NCBI GenBank assembly: GCA_034472185.1
Contig: JARBAK010000001.1
Coordinates: 248,001-312,000, forward strand
Length of the DNA: 64,000 bases
From: JARBAK01 sp034472185
GTDB taxonomy: Bacteria; Pseudomonadota; Alphaproteobacteria; Rickettsiales; Midichloriaceae
Direction: 5' to 3'
This document shows positions 17,408 to 26,870 of the stretch, one piece after another (positions within the stretch are counted from its first letter, which is position 1; the number at the start of each line of letters is the position of its first letter). A program made the position numbers and the translations under genes. A model generated the notes under the pieces. The model ran no database searches. It was not told where the DNA came from and saw only the letters and a list, made by a program, of their open reading frames with translations.

Positions 17408-18715
17408 TTATATACTCCCTTTTTGAGAATTACGTCCTATTTTCGGTTTAATTAATAACACTAAAAACCCCGCCATAGCAATAGACAATGCACATGGCAA
17501 TATCGCAATAGCATTAGTCATAGTATTAACGCTATATAGCCCATTATCTAATTTACCTCCTAGGGCTACCATATAACTTATGCACTTATGAAATACATAG
17601 CCAAAAACCATTATAGCCATATTAGATACAGCCCCAGCCATACCAGCTACTCTTTCAGGACAGGAAAGTGTCACACGCGTTATCACCGCAACCTGATACC
17701 CGCAAGCAATGCCCATAACAAATAATAAGACGTATATTGTATCAAATTCGAAGCCAAACAACAAAAATTTTATACTTCCATATCCATACATCATAGTCAG
17801 GAAACAAAGGCACATTGTAGTCGCACAAACAAGAGGGATGGTATTATACGCACGAGTCCGAGCAGTCAATTGACCAATTAAGGGACTACCTATAGCCATC
17901 CCTAAAAATATCGCCGTAGGAACTATACTAGCTTCTTGCATACTAAAGCTATATATTGCCCTAACAAATTCAATTCCCCATGCATCGGCAAAACCCTCTA
18001 GGGGACCAACCATCAATCCACCTAATATGCAAACAAATACTCCAACTCCATTCCCCACGATCAACTTAAAATCATCTAAACCCCCTCCCCCGTTATTTTT
18101 CGCCCCCTCATCAATCTGTTTAATATTAGTTTTTACTGATCGAGAGACTGCTGCTAAACAAAAAAATGCACAAGCTGCTAATATACATCCTAAAATCGCC
18201 ATATATAGCAATATCCGCTTCCATCCAAACGAAAGCATAGGCACAAGCAACGGACGTCCCGTAAGCATACCCGCAATTAATCCCATTGTGACGAATACAC
18301 CTACCAAAAAAGCAAATTTGTTCTCAGGAAAGTGATCCCTTATAATCTTAAACGCACCAAGAACAGAAGCAGCAGACCCTATACCTCCAAGTGCCCTGCC
18401 TAATAAGACCATCCACCACACATGAGAAAAAACAAGAGGAATATATCCTATTGCTACTAGCACTATACCAAGAGGAATAACCTTTTTTACTCCAATTTTA
18501 TCTATCATCATACCAACTGGTATATGAAAAAGAGTATATGCAACATAATAGATACCACAAAAATCACCAAATTGAACGGGACCTATATGAAAATCTGACA
18601 TAATGTCGTGCATCATAACTCCTGGGAACGCTCTAAATACGTATTGGTATGCATAAAATGCCGCAACAACAAAAAACGCAAGCCATGCCATAGGAGAAAC
18701 TACAGAACGAGACAT
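17408..18715 (-). CDS. Major facilitator superfamily transporter
   Basis: A 435-residue membrane protein with 12 predicted helices and a long central loop rich in Asn and Gly (around residues 205-220). The MFS signature lies between helices two and three ([11 protein letters not shown]). The [11 protein letters not shown] and [17 protein letters not shown] regions are characteristic. Rickettsiales carry many MFS proteins that import host metabolites, but the substrate here cannot be read from the sequence. It heads a probable transcript with rpmJ and metG. Two adjacent C5 tracts near 18081-18091 encode the glycine-rich loop. Confidence 0.9.
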   Translation of the reverse strand: MSRSVVSPMAWLAFFVVAAFYAYQYVFRAFPGVMMHDIMSDFHIGPVQFGDFCGIYYVAYTLFHIPVGMMIDKIGVKKVIPLGIVLVAIGYIPLVFSHVWWMVLLGRALGGIGSAASVLGAFKIIRDHFPENKFAFLVGVFVTMGLIAGMLTGRPLLVPMLSFGWKRILLYMAILGCILAACAFFCLAAVSRSVKTNIKQIDEGAKNNGGGGLDDFKLIVGNGVGVFVCILGGLMVGPLEGFADAWGIEFVRAIYSFSMQEASIVPTAIFLGMAIGSPLIGQLTARTRAYNTIPLVCATTMCLCFLTMMYGYGSIKFLLFGFEFDTIYVLLFVMGIACGYQVAVITRVTLSCPERVAGMAGAVSNMAIMVFGYVFHKCISYMVALGGKLDNGLYSVNTMTNAIAILPCALSIAMAGFLVLLIKPKIGRNSQKGSI

Positions 18716-18878
18716 AAGTGATGTTTTATTAACCTAACACTATTACGCTAGAAGTTTAGACACGCAGGCCACCAACTAGCAAAAGTTGGAGTTTTAACTA
18801 AATGAGCCTTAAAGAGCAACCTTTTTCTTCCTTCGCATATTAAAATTAATTAATATCTGCTATGCTCTTAGGCATCTG

Positions 18879-18907
18879 TTGACAATAAATAGATCATTTA
18901 ATCTAAT
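18879..18907 (+). promoter_or_regulatory. Strong sigma-70 promoter for lptC
   Basis: Perfect TTGACA (18879-18884), a 17-base spacer and TCTAAT (18902-18907, five of six). Transcription would start around 18914 and leave a leader of about 36 bases before the lptC ATG. Confidence 0.75.
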
Positions 18908-18949
18908 TTAACAGAATAGTAAAATATATCAAAATAGGTATTTTTACCT

Positions 18950-19615
18950 ATGAATGACCATCCATCTCCTTACCACTCGAACCACTTGCGCTATTGGCTC
19001 CGGTTACATACTTTCCAGTGGTTAGTACTAATCTTAATAGTGGTTTTTTCCATTTTATGCGTATTACTCAGTGTACGAAATATGAGGGAAAGAGTCGCTC
19101 CACAACATATACAGCCCACCGCTAGGAATAACAATACTTCAAGCGGCCTCTCTCAGAAAAAGAATGGTTTAAATCATATAGAGGCAAATACGATAATTAA
19201 TCCTCTTTTTTATGGTCAAATCTTAGATACAGGTTTTTTTAAAATCGGCGCACAAAGCGCTATACAGACAGGAAGCGAATTATCACTGCTAAATACTCAA
19301 ACTACCATTAATCTAGCAAATACTGTGATACAGTTAAAAACCCCAAATGGGCTACTAGATATCACACATAAGAAATTATATTGCCCTCAACACACAAGTA
19401 TCTTCCTGCAAAATAATGAACAAAGTACGAAGAATATATATAGATTGGAGGGACGGGGAATAGAAATAGACTACCCTGCACAGCAAATCAGAGGTACTCA
19501 GGGCCTGAATTTGCTCAATAATAAAATAAACGTACATGCAGAGACCTTTTTTATCAACGGGAGAGAACAAGAGCTCCATCTTCACGGTAATGTGCGTATA
19601 TATATGAATCAGTAG
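18950..19615 (+). CDS. lptC: LPS export protein LptC
   Basis: A 221-residue bitopic protein: short cytoplasmic N-terminus, a single membrane helix at about residues 25-46, then a periplasmic beta-jellyroll (PLFYGQILDTGFFKIGAQSA, TVIQLKTPNGLLDITHKKLY, ENRYRL-like strands, GTQGLNLLNNKINVHAETF). LptC connects the LptBFG extractor to the periplasmic LptA bridge that carries LPS to the outer membrane. The fold match is good but the sequence similarity is weak, as usual for LptC. LpxC elsewhere in the window shows LPS synthesis is present. It has its own strong promoter. Neither lptA nor lptB is adjacent. Confidence 0.65.
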   Translation: MNDHPSPYHSNHLRYWLRLHTFQWLVLILIVVFSILCVLLSVRNMRERVAPQHIQPTARNNNTSSGLSQKKNGLNHIEANTIINPLFYGQILDTGFFKIGAQSAIQTGSELSLLNTQTTINLANTVIQLKTPNGLLDITHKKLYCPQHTSIFLQNNEQSTKNIYRLEGRGIEIDYPAQQIRGTQGLNLLNNKINVHAETFFINGREQELHLHGNVRIYMNQ

Positions 19616-19763
19616 CGAAACGTCAGGAGAATATCATCTCTTAATATTTTTTATAAGCGCAACTCTGAGGTTGTATTACACGTTAGCGAGTATATACTTG
19701 CAGATGAGTATGGGCCAAAGCTATGCATTATAAATTGTGAATGAAGAGGGAGATAACGTAAAA

Positions 19764-20714
19764 ATGTTCCACAATCGTATCGCTCCATTGCCGCGCATAC
19801 AAGATCGTTTGCTTTATGAAGTAGAGCAAACCAGAAGGCAAACGGAAGAAACAATGAAAAGAGCAACGGGAGATGTCCCACAAACTTGGCGAGAAATAGA
19901 TAGCAATTCTGTGCTTTTTGCTCAGCAAGCATATACGAAATTAAGTATTATTAAACAGCAAGAAAGAAATTATACAAGGTATCTCTCGGCAATTCAAGAA
20001 CGCATACAACTCGTAGATGCATTGCAAGAAATCGTAAACCAAATAGCTTCTTTCGGAATAGAAGCTGCAAACATGGAGTATAATGCAACGTCTCTTTATT
20101 TTACCGAAAGAGGGGCTTCCTTCTTAAACAACTTAGAAACAGTCCTGAATAAGAAAGACTCTCAAGGACACTATATATGCGGAGGAGCTTTATATGAAGT
20201 TAGGCCAGTTCAAGACCTTTCAAGACAATCCAATGTAATTTATAACAATGGTATTGCCACTGTGAATGCAAATTACTATCAAGGAGATAGTTATCCATTT
20301 TCTATACAAATTGGATCTCAGGTATTATCAGCATATACTAATGCAGATGCGCTTGGTGTGCAATATGCAATAGCAGCTGCCAATGTATTCAAAACAATAG
20401 GAACGACCGTAGCCGCTATAGATCATGGCACTATAGAAATAGCTCAAAACCTTGCAGCTCAAGCATCTGTAGAAATAGAAGGCATGCTCGTTGAGGTAGG
20501 ACTACTAGCAGAAGCACTAAATGAATCCCATCAAAAATCTCTCTCTACAGAACAAGAAGTACATAGTACATTAGTAGAACTTCTAGAGCTGTCAGACGAA
20601 GACATGGTAGCATACATTTTAAAATTAAAAAAAGAACAACACAAAACTGAACTTTTATTACAAATTGCCGCAAAATTACACGATCCTAAAATGACCTTAG
20701 CTCATTACCTCTAG
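19764..20714 (+). CDS. flgL: Flagellar hook-filament junction protein FlgL (flagellin family)
   Basis: A 316-residue protein from the ATG at 19764, which has ggag eleven bases upstream; a GTG at 19737 would add nine residues. It has the flagellin-type N-terminal helix with NRIAPLPRIQDRL and a long coiled pair, the middle HYICGGALYEVRPVQD which recalls the FlgL FGG motif, and a C-terminal helix ending LAHYL, like the LSLLDYL-type end of HAP3/flagellin. It may be FlgL or an atypical flagellin; the GGA motif and length favour FlgL, which joins the hook to the filament through FlgK. flgK is not adjacent. The lptC gene precedes it. Confidence 0.7.
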   Translation: MFHNRIAPLPRIQDRLLYEVEQTRRQTEETMKRATGDVPQTWREIDSNSVLFAQQAYTKLSIIKQQERNYTRYLSAIQERIQLVDALQEIVNQIASFGIEAANMEYNATSLYFTERGASFLNNLETVLNKKDSQGHYICGGALYEVRPVQDLSRQSNVIYNNGIATVNANYYQGDSYPFSIQIGSQVLSAYTNADALGVQYAIAAANVFKTIGTTVAAIDHGTIEIAQNLAAQASVEIEGMLVEVGLLAEALNESHQKSLSTEQEVHSTLVELLELSDEDMVAYILKLKKEQHKTELLLQIAAKLHDPKMTLAHYL

Positions 20715-20932
20715 TCGATCTGAGATAGCTTTCTGTGCCATACTTAAGTTATACAAAAGCTATAGATTTTTATCTAGAAATCCACTTCGCTTTAAGTAAA
20801 GTCATTATCTTTACTCAATAAAATTGATATCATTAGTAAAAGTTTTACTATACGCTAAACTGATTTGCGTACAAAGTCCTCGATTAAGAGCTCTTACTGC
20901 GTTAAGTATTGATTTTTAAAACCCTTGTTATC

Positions 20933-20941
20933 TGATACTAT
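20933..20941 (+). promoter_or_regulatory. Extended -10 box immediately upstream of the RNase J start
   Basis: TGATACTAT ends six bases before the ATG at 20948. Transcription starting six to seven bases downstream of the box would begin at or next to the ATG, giving a leaderless message. No SD is visible upstream of the start. No good -35 is seen. Confidence 0.45.
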
Positions 20942-20947
20942 CACACA

Positions 20948-22612
20948 ATGGCACTCAATTTTAAAAAATACAGCGAAGAACTTCTATTTTTGTCCCTCGG
21001 TGGAACGTGCGAAGTAGGAGGTGTAAATCTCAGCGCCTATCATTATAAAGGAAAATTTTTACTTGTAGACCTCGGTATAGGTTTCGCAGAGCAGGAATCA
21101 CCGGGCATAGAGGTGCTCTTACCTAATATAGATTTTCTCTTGCAACATAAGGAAGATATAGTAGGTCTGATATTAACTCATGCACATGAAGACCATATAG
21201 GAGGTGTGCCGTACCTATGGGAACACCTTAAGTGTCCTATTTATACCGCTAAATTTACAGCCGAACTTCTCAAATCAAAATTAGCTGAGTTCGATATTGA
21301 TACCGAAACACATATCAATATCTTAACACCAAAAGATATGACACAGATAGGCCCCTTTGGAGTAGAGATTGTAGCACTTACACATTCTGTGCCTGAGCCC
21401 CATGGGATAGCTATTCATACAGAACGGGGTACTGTATTCCATACAGGGGACTGGAAATTCGATGCTAACCCTATAATTTCGGAGCCAACAGATGAAGCCT
21501 ATCTCAAGGAATTAGGTGATCGAGGGATCCTCGCGCTCGTTTCAGATTCTACAAATGTATTCCAGGAAGAGCACTCTGGTTCTGAAGGAGACCTAGCCAA
21601 AAACCTTATACATTTGATGAGTGAAAATACAAATGGATTAATAGCAGTTACAACTTTTGCTTCTAATATAGCTAGACTGCATTCTATCGCTATTGCTGCT
21701 ACAAAAAATGGCAGAAAAGTTGTTTTACTAGGCCGAGCATTATGGAGATTATATACTGTAGGACGTAATATTGGCTATCTAGAAGATATACAGCCATTCC
21801 TAACAACAGCACAAATGAAGCAAATTCCAAGAAATGAACTTGTCGTTGTGTGTACAGGATGCCAAGGAGAACCGCTTGCAGCTGTAAACAAAATGGCAAA
21901 AGGAATACATCCAGACCTTTATCTCGGGCGAGGAGATTCGATAATCTTTTCATCCAAAATTATACCGGGAAATGAGAAGAGAATCTGGGGACTTTTCAAT
22001 AATTTCTGTAGAATGGAAGTTAATGTTATAATGGGAGATAGTCATTTTGTGCACGTCTCAGGGCATCCATCACTGCCAGAGGTACAAAAAATGTACCATT
22101 TACTTAGACCACAAGTAGCGGTGCCTATACACGGGGATACAATGCATTTGCATGAACATTGTAAAGTAGCCCGCTCTTTAGGCGTACCTCATGTAATCGA
22201 GATAGCAAATGGAAGTATAGTAACCTTAAGTAATGAAGCCCCTCGAGAAATAGATAAAGTTGATTCTGGTTACTTGTGTGTCGATGGAAATTGTATACTC
22301 AATGACACAGACAGTATATTCAAAGAGCGTAAAACCATGAGGGATAATGGAATAATCATTGTAACTCTGCTGATTAATAAGCGTAAAGAATTAATAAAAA
22401 ACCCCAGTATTTTATCAGTAGGCCTATTTGATATATCCAAAGACAATGAGCCCCTAGAGTCGATGGCAGAAGCTATTGGAGAGATATTCTCTTCTTTAAG
22501 AAAACACAGTAAAAGCAAGATAAATACTGCAATCATTTCATTTATAAAAAAATATATACGAAAAGAACGTGGGAAGGCGCCTTTTATACAGGTACAGTTA
22601 GAAACTGTATGA
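20948..22612 (+). CDS. rnj: Ribonuclease J
   Basis: A 554-residue metallo-beta-lactamase/beta-CASP ribonuclease. The zinc site HAHEDHIGG at residues 78-86 is intact, with later ligands in GDWKFD and DSTNV. The beta-CASP motif region includes VSGHPSLPEV, and HGDTMHLHEH contains the motif C histidine. RNase J acts as an endonuclease and 5'-3' exonuclease in mRNA turnover and rRNA maturation and is widespread in Alphaproteobacteria. It lacks an SD and has an extended -10 so close that a leaderless transcript is likely. pdhB follows on the same strand after 57 bases. Confidence 0.93.
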   Translation: MALNFKKYSEELLFLSLGGTCEVGGVNLSAYHYKGKFLLVDLGIGFAEQESPGIEVLLPNIDFLLQHKEDIVGLILTHAHEDHIGGVPYLWEHLKCPIYTAKFTAELLKSKLAEFDIDTETHINILTPKDMTQIGPFGVEIVALTHSVPEPHGIAIHTERGTVFHTGDWKFDANPIISEPTDEAYLKELGDRGILALVSDSTNVFQEEHSGSEGDLAKNLIHLMSENTNGLIAVTTFASNIARLHSIAIAATKNGRKVVLLGRALWRLYTVGRNIGYLEDIQPFLTTAQMKQIPRNELVVVCTGCQGEPLAAVNKMAKGIHPDLYLGRGDSIIFSSKIIPGNEKRIWGLFNNFCRMEVNVIMGDSHFVHVSGHPSLPEVQKMYHLLRPQVAVPIHGDTMHLHEHCKVARSLGVPHVIEIANGSIVTLSNEAPREIDKVDSGYLCVDGNCILNDTDSIFKERKTMRDNGIIIVTLLINKRKELIKNPSILSVGLFDISKDNEPLESMAEAIGEIFSSLRKHSKSKINTAIISFIKKYIRKERGKAPFIQVQLETV

Positions 22613-22669
22613 TTTTTTAAAAAAGAGGAAGCAATATTAATTAAGTCCAGTCTTCAAATTAGGCAAATT

Positions 22670-23671
22670 ATGGTAAAACTTACAGTTAGAAGTGCTTTAA
22701 GAGATGGAATGGCAGAGGAATTACGTCGAGATCCCGATGTATTCCTAATGGGGGAAGAGGTAGCCGAATATCAAGGCGCATATAAAGTAACACGAGCATT
22801 GCTTCAAGAATTTGGGCCCAAGCGCATCATTGATACTCCAATAAGTGAGTATGGGTTTACTGGTATAGGCGTAGGAGCTGCATTTACTGGATTAAAGCCA
22901 ATCGTAGAATTTATGAGTTTTAATTTCGCGATGCAGGCAATAGACCATATAGTCAATTCTGCTGCTAAAATACACTATATGTCAGATGGGGAAATGCGCT
23001 GTCCTATAGTATTCCGTGGGCCAAATGGCATTGCAACTAGGTTAGCAGCACAACATGCCCAATGCTTTAGCAGTTGGTATGCGCATATACCAGGATTAAA
23101 GGTAATAGCCCCCTATCATGCTGCTGATTTTAAGGGATTAATAAAAGCAGCTATACGAGATCCTAGTCCGGTAGTCTTTTTGGAAAACGAAATGCTTTAC
23201 GCCCATGCTCATGAAGTTACAGAAGAAGAATTGAATTCAGTTAGTGGTGATTCAGCAGCAGAAATAGGCAAAGCCAAAGTGCGTCAATTCGGGGATAATA
23301 TCACGATCGTGAGTTTTTCAATATCTGTTGAAACTGCACTAAAAGCAGCAAAGATAATGTTTTCCGAATATAACATCTCTGCAGAAGTGATAGATCTTCG
23401 CACATTACGCCCTTTAGATATCGATACAATAATAAAATCTGTACAAAAAACTAATAGGCTTCTCATCATTGAGGGAGGATGGGGATTCGCAGGTATTGGG
23501 GCAGAAGTTGCAGCTCAGATAATGGAAAAAGCCTTCGATTACTTAGACGCACCTGTGCAAAGATTATGTGGTAAAGAAGTCCCACTTCCGTATGCTGCAA
23601 ATCTTGAGCGCATAGCATTGGTACAAATAGAAGAAGTAGTATCAGTAATCAAGAGGCTATGTAATGTTTGA
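22670..23671 (+). CDS. pdhB: Pyruvate dehydrogenase E1 beta subunit
   Basis: A 333-residue E1-beta protein. It shows [19 protein letters not shown] near residue 27, [18 protein letters not shown], the cofactor-facing [15 protein letters not shown], and the C-terminal transketolase domain with [11 protein letters not shown]. With E1 alpha it forms the thiamine-diphosphate heterotetramer that decarboxylates pyruvate. Length and motifs are normal. The alpha subunit gene pdhA is not in the window. The last eight bases overlap the start of pheS. Confidence 0.96.
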   Translation: MVKLTVRSALRDGMAEELRRDPDVFLMGEEVAEYQGAYKVTRALLQEFGPKRIIDTPISEYGFTGIGVGAAFTGLKPIVEFMSFNFAMQAIDHIVNSAAKIHYMSDGEMRCPIVFRGPNGIATRLAAQHAQCFSSWYAHIPGLKVIAPYHAADFKGLIKAAIRDPSPVVFLENEMLYAHAHEVTEEELNSVSGDSAAEIGKAKVRQFGDNITIVSFSISVETALKAAKIMFSEYNISAEVIDLRTLRPLDIDTIIKSVQKTNRLLIIEGGWGFAGIGAEVAAQIMEKAFDYLDAPVQRLCGKEVPLPYAANLERIALVQIEEVVSVIKRLCNV

Positions 23672-24692
23672 TTACTCAAAAATACGCCAGGCATTTAAGG
23701 GCGCGTTAAGTGCAATAAAAAACTCAGAGGAATTAGAGCAACTACATATCTCCTATTTAGGACGAAATGGAATGGTATCTAGGGAATTTGAAACAATAAA
23801 ACAGCTTACAGGCCAAGAGAGGAAAAATTTTGGGATCGCAATAAATGGATTACGCAACTTTATTGCAAATGCTTTAGAAGAAAAAAAACAGGAACTCGAG
23901 CAAAAACGAATTACAACTGAACTACAAACCCAAAAAGTAGACATATCTCTTACTATAGGTAGTCGCTACAAGAGGGGTAAGAAACATCTGCTTACATATA
24001 CTATGGATGAAATAAAAATCATTCTTGCGGCGTTAGGTTTTAAAGAAACCTCAGGACCAGAAATAGATAGTAACTGGTACAATTTCACAGCACTAAATAT
24101 GCCCGAGCTGCATCCAGCCAGACAAATGCATGACACATTTTATGTCCAAATAGGCGATAAGCCGCTAACTATAACTCATGAAGATTCCTCTCTGTTGCTT
24201 CGTACACACACATCTTGTGTGCAAATACGATACATGGAAAATAACGCACCACCAGCAAAAATAATGTCGATAGGGCGTGTCTATAGAGCTGATTATGATG
24301 CAACTCACTCCCCTATGTTTCATCAAGCTGAAATGTTATATGTAGGTAAAGACGCAAGTATCCTCTCATTAAAAGAAGATGTAGAAACGTTCTTACGTAC
24401 ATTTTTTAATAGCCAAGCACTATCATTACGTTGGCGTAGTAGCTACTTCCCATTTACAGAGCCATCGTTTGAGGTTGATATTCAAGGTAAGGACAGAAAA
24501 TGGTTAGAAGTTCTAGGTTGTGGTATGGTGCATAGGAACGTGCTTAAAAATATTGGGATCGATATAAAACAACACAGAGGATATGCTGTAGGTATAGGAA
24601 TAGAAAGATTAGCTATGATTAAACATGGTATTGAGGATCTACGCTCTTTTTTCGAAAATGACATAAGATGGCTTAGCGCAACAGGAATATAA
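23664..24692 (+). CDS. pheS: Phenylalanyl-tRNA synthetase alpha subunit
   Basis: A 342-residue class II synthetase subunit. The N-terminal coiled coil (about residues 15-90) grips tRNA. The catalytic core includes the [10 protein letters not shown] and [10 protein letters not shown] motifs, the PSFEVDI strand, the [10 protein letters not shown] segment and motif 3 GIGIERLAM with YGIEDLR-like ending. Together with PheT it charges tRNA-Phe. pheT is not adjacent. The ATG lies within the pdhB coding end (8-base overlap), so translation is probably coupled to pdhB. The gene converges with rsmH, 29 bases away. Confidence 0.96.
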   Translation: MFDYSKIRQAFKGALSAIKNSEELEQLHISYLGRNGMVSREFETIKQLTGQERKNFGIAINGLRNFIANALEEKKQELEQKRITTELQTQKVDISLTIGSRYKRGKKHLLTYTMDEIKIILAALGFKETSGPEIDSNWYNFTALNMPELHPARQMHDTFYVQIGDKPLTITHEDSSLLLRTHTSCVQIRYMENNAPPAKIMSIGRVYRADYDATHSPMFHQAEMLYVGKDASILSLKEDVETFLRTFFNSQALSLRWRSSYFPFTEPSFEVDIQGKDRKWLEVLGCGMVHRNVLKNIGIDIKQHRGYAVGIGIERLAMIKHGIEDLRSFFENDIRWLSATGI

Positions 24693-24721
24693 CAATGTAT
24701 TCTGTTAGTTATCCTAGGATG

Positions 24722-25783
24722 CTATACAGCTCTCCGTATGGCTCTTAACTTAGCAGACCGCGCTCGCCTATTAGTGCGAAGTTCTTGTGAAGTAGGTCTG
24801 GTAATAGATTCCCCAACAATTGTAAATTGCTTTTCTCCTATATTACCCCACGCACCTCCCCCACTTAGATTGCAAGTGTTAAATATTGCATCACTATTTT
24901 CAATATAGCGATCAAAAATATCAAGTTGTTTAGTGATTCGGCAAAACTTATCACCATCTTGCACAAGGAGTGAGGGATATTTAGAAGTTTTGACGTGATC
25001 TTTTCGAATTAAAATTTTAAATATATTTTTTACAATAAAATCTTCTATAGAGTGAAAGGTAATAACAACAAGAGTACCACCCACTGCTAATATATTACAT
25101 GCCTTCCAAAGACCCATATATAACTCCATTAGCTCATTATTGACTACTATACGAAGCGCTTGAAATGTCCTTGTTGCGGGATGTATTTTCCCTCCATATT
25201 CTCCCCTCCCTCCTACTGCATCACTTACAATGCTAGCGAGTTTTATAGTTGTTTTTATTGCATTCTTTCTCCTCTCCTTACAAATGACATGCGCAATGCG
25301 TTTATGTCGTTTCTCACCACCATACTGTCTAATAATATAGGCTAATTCGCGTTCAGAGCATGAATTTACTAACTCAGCAGCAGTAAACTCATTACGCCCC
25401 ATAGTCATTAGTAACTCGCCATCATGCAAAAACGAAAAACCCCTATTCGACGAGTCAATCTGTGTCGAAGATACACCAATATCAAATATTATACCCCCCA
25501 CCTCATGATCTACACAAGAGTCTATCTCACTAAATACACTATGGTGAAATATCAACCTTCCGTTATATATATTACTAAGAGCTTCTGCTCGCTGCAATGC
25601 GCACGAATCCCTATCTATTGCATGTACAACAACCTGCTTAGGATGTTTTAACATTGCCTCACTATGACCACCGCCTCCAAAAGTAGCATCTATAAAAACC
25701 TCTCCATTTTCAAGATTCAAAAACTCCATAGATTCCTGTAATAACACAGGTATATGGGCTGCTTGTTTATCGACATCTAACAT
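24722..25783 (-). CDS. rsmH: 16S rRNA (cytosine-1402-N4)-methyltransferase RsmH
   Basis: A 353-residue MraW-type enzyme. The AdoMet site appears as IDATFGGGGHSEAML at residues 31-45 and IDRDSCALQRA; GIIFDIGVSS and the helical insert domain (SCSERELAYIIRQYGGE) are diagnostic. The C-terminal VVITFHSIED completes the active site. It methylates C1402 in the ribosomal P site. In many bacteria it heads the dcw cluster before ftsL and murE; here murE and mraY lie far away and are not linked to it. The protein is some 40 residues longer than E. coli RsmH, with extra length in the last third. Confidence 0.95.
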   Translation of the reverse strand: MLDVDKQAAHIPVLLQESMEFLNLENGEVFIDATFGGGGHSEAMLKHPKQVVVHAIDRDSCALQRAEALSNIYNGRLIFHHSVFSEIDSCVDHEVGGIIFDIGVSSTQIDSSNRGFSFLHDGELLMTMGRNEFTAAELVNSCSERELAYIIRQYGGEKRHKRIAHVICKERRKNAIKTTIKLASIVSDAVGGRGEYGGKIHPATRTFQALRIVVNNELMELYMGLWKACNILAVGGTLVVITFHSIEDFIVKNIFKILIRKDHVKTSKYPSLLVQDGDKFCRITKQLDIFDRYIENSDAIFNTCNLSGGGAWGNIGEKQFTIVGESITRPTSQELRTNRRARSAKLRAIRRAV

Positions 25784-25953
25784 AACAACACCTCAGTATA
25801 TTTTAAGAAAATTCCAGCTCATGATAACTGTAAGAACAGCCAATCTTACGTCACAATTGGTAAGAATATGTCATTTGAGCTTTATAGTAAGCATGTTAAT
25901 TTAATAAAATTATAACTGTATGTAAGGTTTACATCTATAGTGGTCCACAGTGT

Positions 25954-26859
25954 ATGTTGCAATGTACTTTAGGCAAACAAGTAGAATTCTCTGGCATAGG
26001 TCTCCACTCTGGCGGGCTTATAGAAATGGTGGTATCTCCGGCAAATGCTAATACCGGCATTATCTTTATGAGAACAGATTTAAAGCGACACAATAAAATT
26101 TGTGCACGTTTTGATAACGTTGTGTGTACGCGTCTTTGCACGGCCATAGCTAATAGAGAAGGAGTAGTAGTATATACCATAGAACATCTACTATCCGCTT
26201 TGTGGGCATGTGGGATAGATAATGCGCTCATAGAACTAAATGGGAAAGAAGTACCAATAATGGACGGCAGCGCTAGAGGATTTGTAAGAGCATTTAGGGC
26301 AGCTCAAACAGAAACACAAGAAGTAAATCGCAAAATACTCAAGATACGTGAAAATATAAGGATAGGCGTAGGCGACAGCAGTATAGAAATAGAACCCTCT
26401 GATTCAGAAGAGCTGACCGTATCATTTAATATAGATTTCAAGCATAGTGCTATAGGACAGCAAAGCCTATCATTCCGGGAAGGTAGTGCACATAACGTGC
26501 ATAAGAAGTGTGCTCAAAATAATTATTGTGATAGCTTCGATTCTGAAATCAGCTCCGCTAGAACCTTTAGTTTCATAGACGAGGTAGAAAGATTGCAGAA
26601 AACTGGACTCGCAGCCGGAGCATCTTTAAATAATGGTATAGGATTAGACAGAGATAAGGGTATAATTCTAAATCGCGAGGGGTTGCGTTATAAAGATGAG
26701 TTTGTTAGGCATAAAATCTTAGATTGTATAGGAGACCTCTATTTGGCGGGGAATAGGATACATGGCCACGTAAACGCTCAAAAATCTGGTCATTATATAA
26801 ATAATCAGTTATTATGTCGCCTCTTCTCAAATGAAGAAGCATATGCAATTTCTTGTTAA
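25954..26859 (+). CDS. lpxC: UDP-3-O-acyl-N-acetylglucosamine deacetylase LpxC
   Basis: A 301-residue zinc deacetylase that commits the cell to lipid A synthesis. The zinc ligands are visible: His78 in TIEHLLSAL, His253 in RHKILDCIGD and Asp257 nearby; His280 in GHY is the general acid-base residue. The N-terminal GIGLHSG is also classic. It tells us this bacterium makes LPS, unlike Anaplasma and Ehrlichia. It starts 170 bases from the divergent rsmH and overlaps the region just before pepP. Confidence 0.96.
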   Translation: MLQCTLGKQVEFSGIGLHSGGLIEMVVSPANANTGIIFMRTDLKRHNKICARFDNVVCTRLCTAIANREGVVVYTIEHLLSALWACGIDNALIELNGKEVPIMDGSARGFVRAFRAAQTETQEVNRKILKIRENIRIGVGDSSIEIEPSDSEELTVSFNIDFKHSAIGQQSLSFREGSAHNVHKKCAQNNYCDSFDSEISSARTFSFIDEVERLQKTGLAAGASLNNGIGLDRDKGIILNREGLRYKDEFVRHKILDCIGDLYLAGNRIHGHVNAQKSGHYINNQLLCRLFSNEEAYAISC

Positions 26860-26870
26860 TCGCATGTAGA

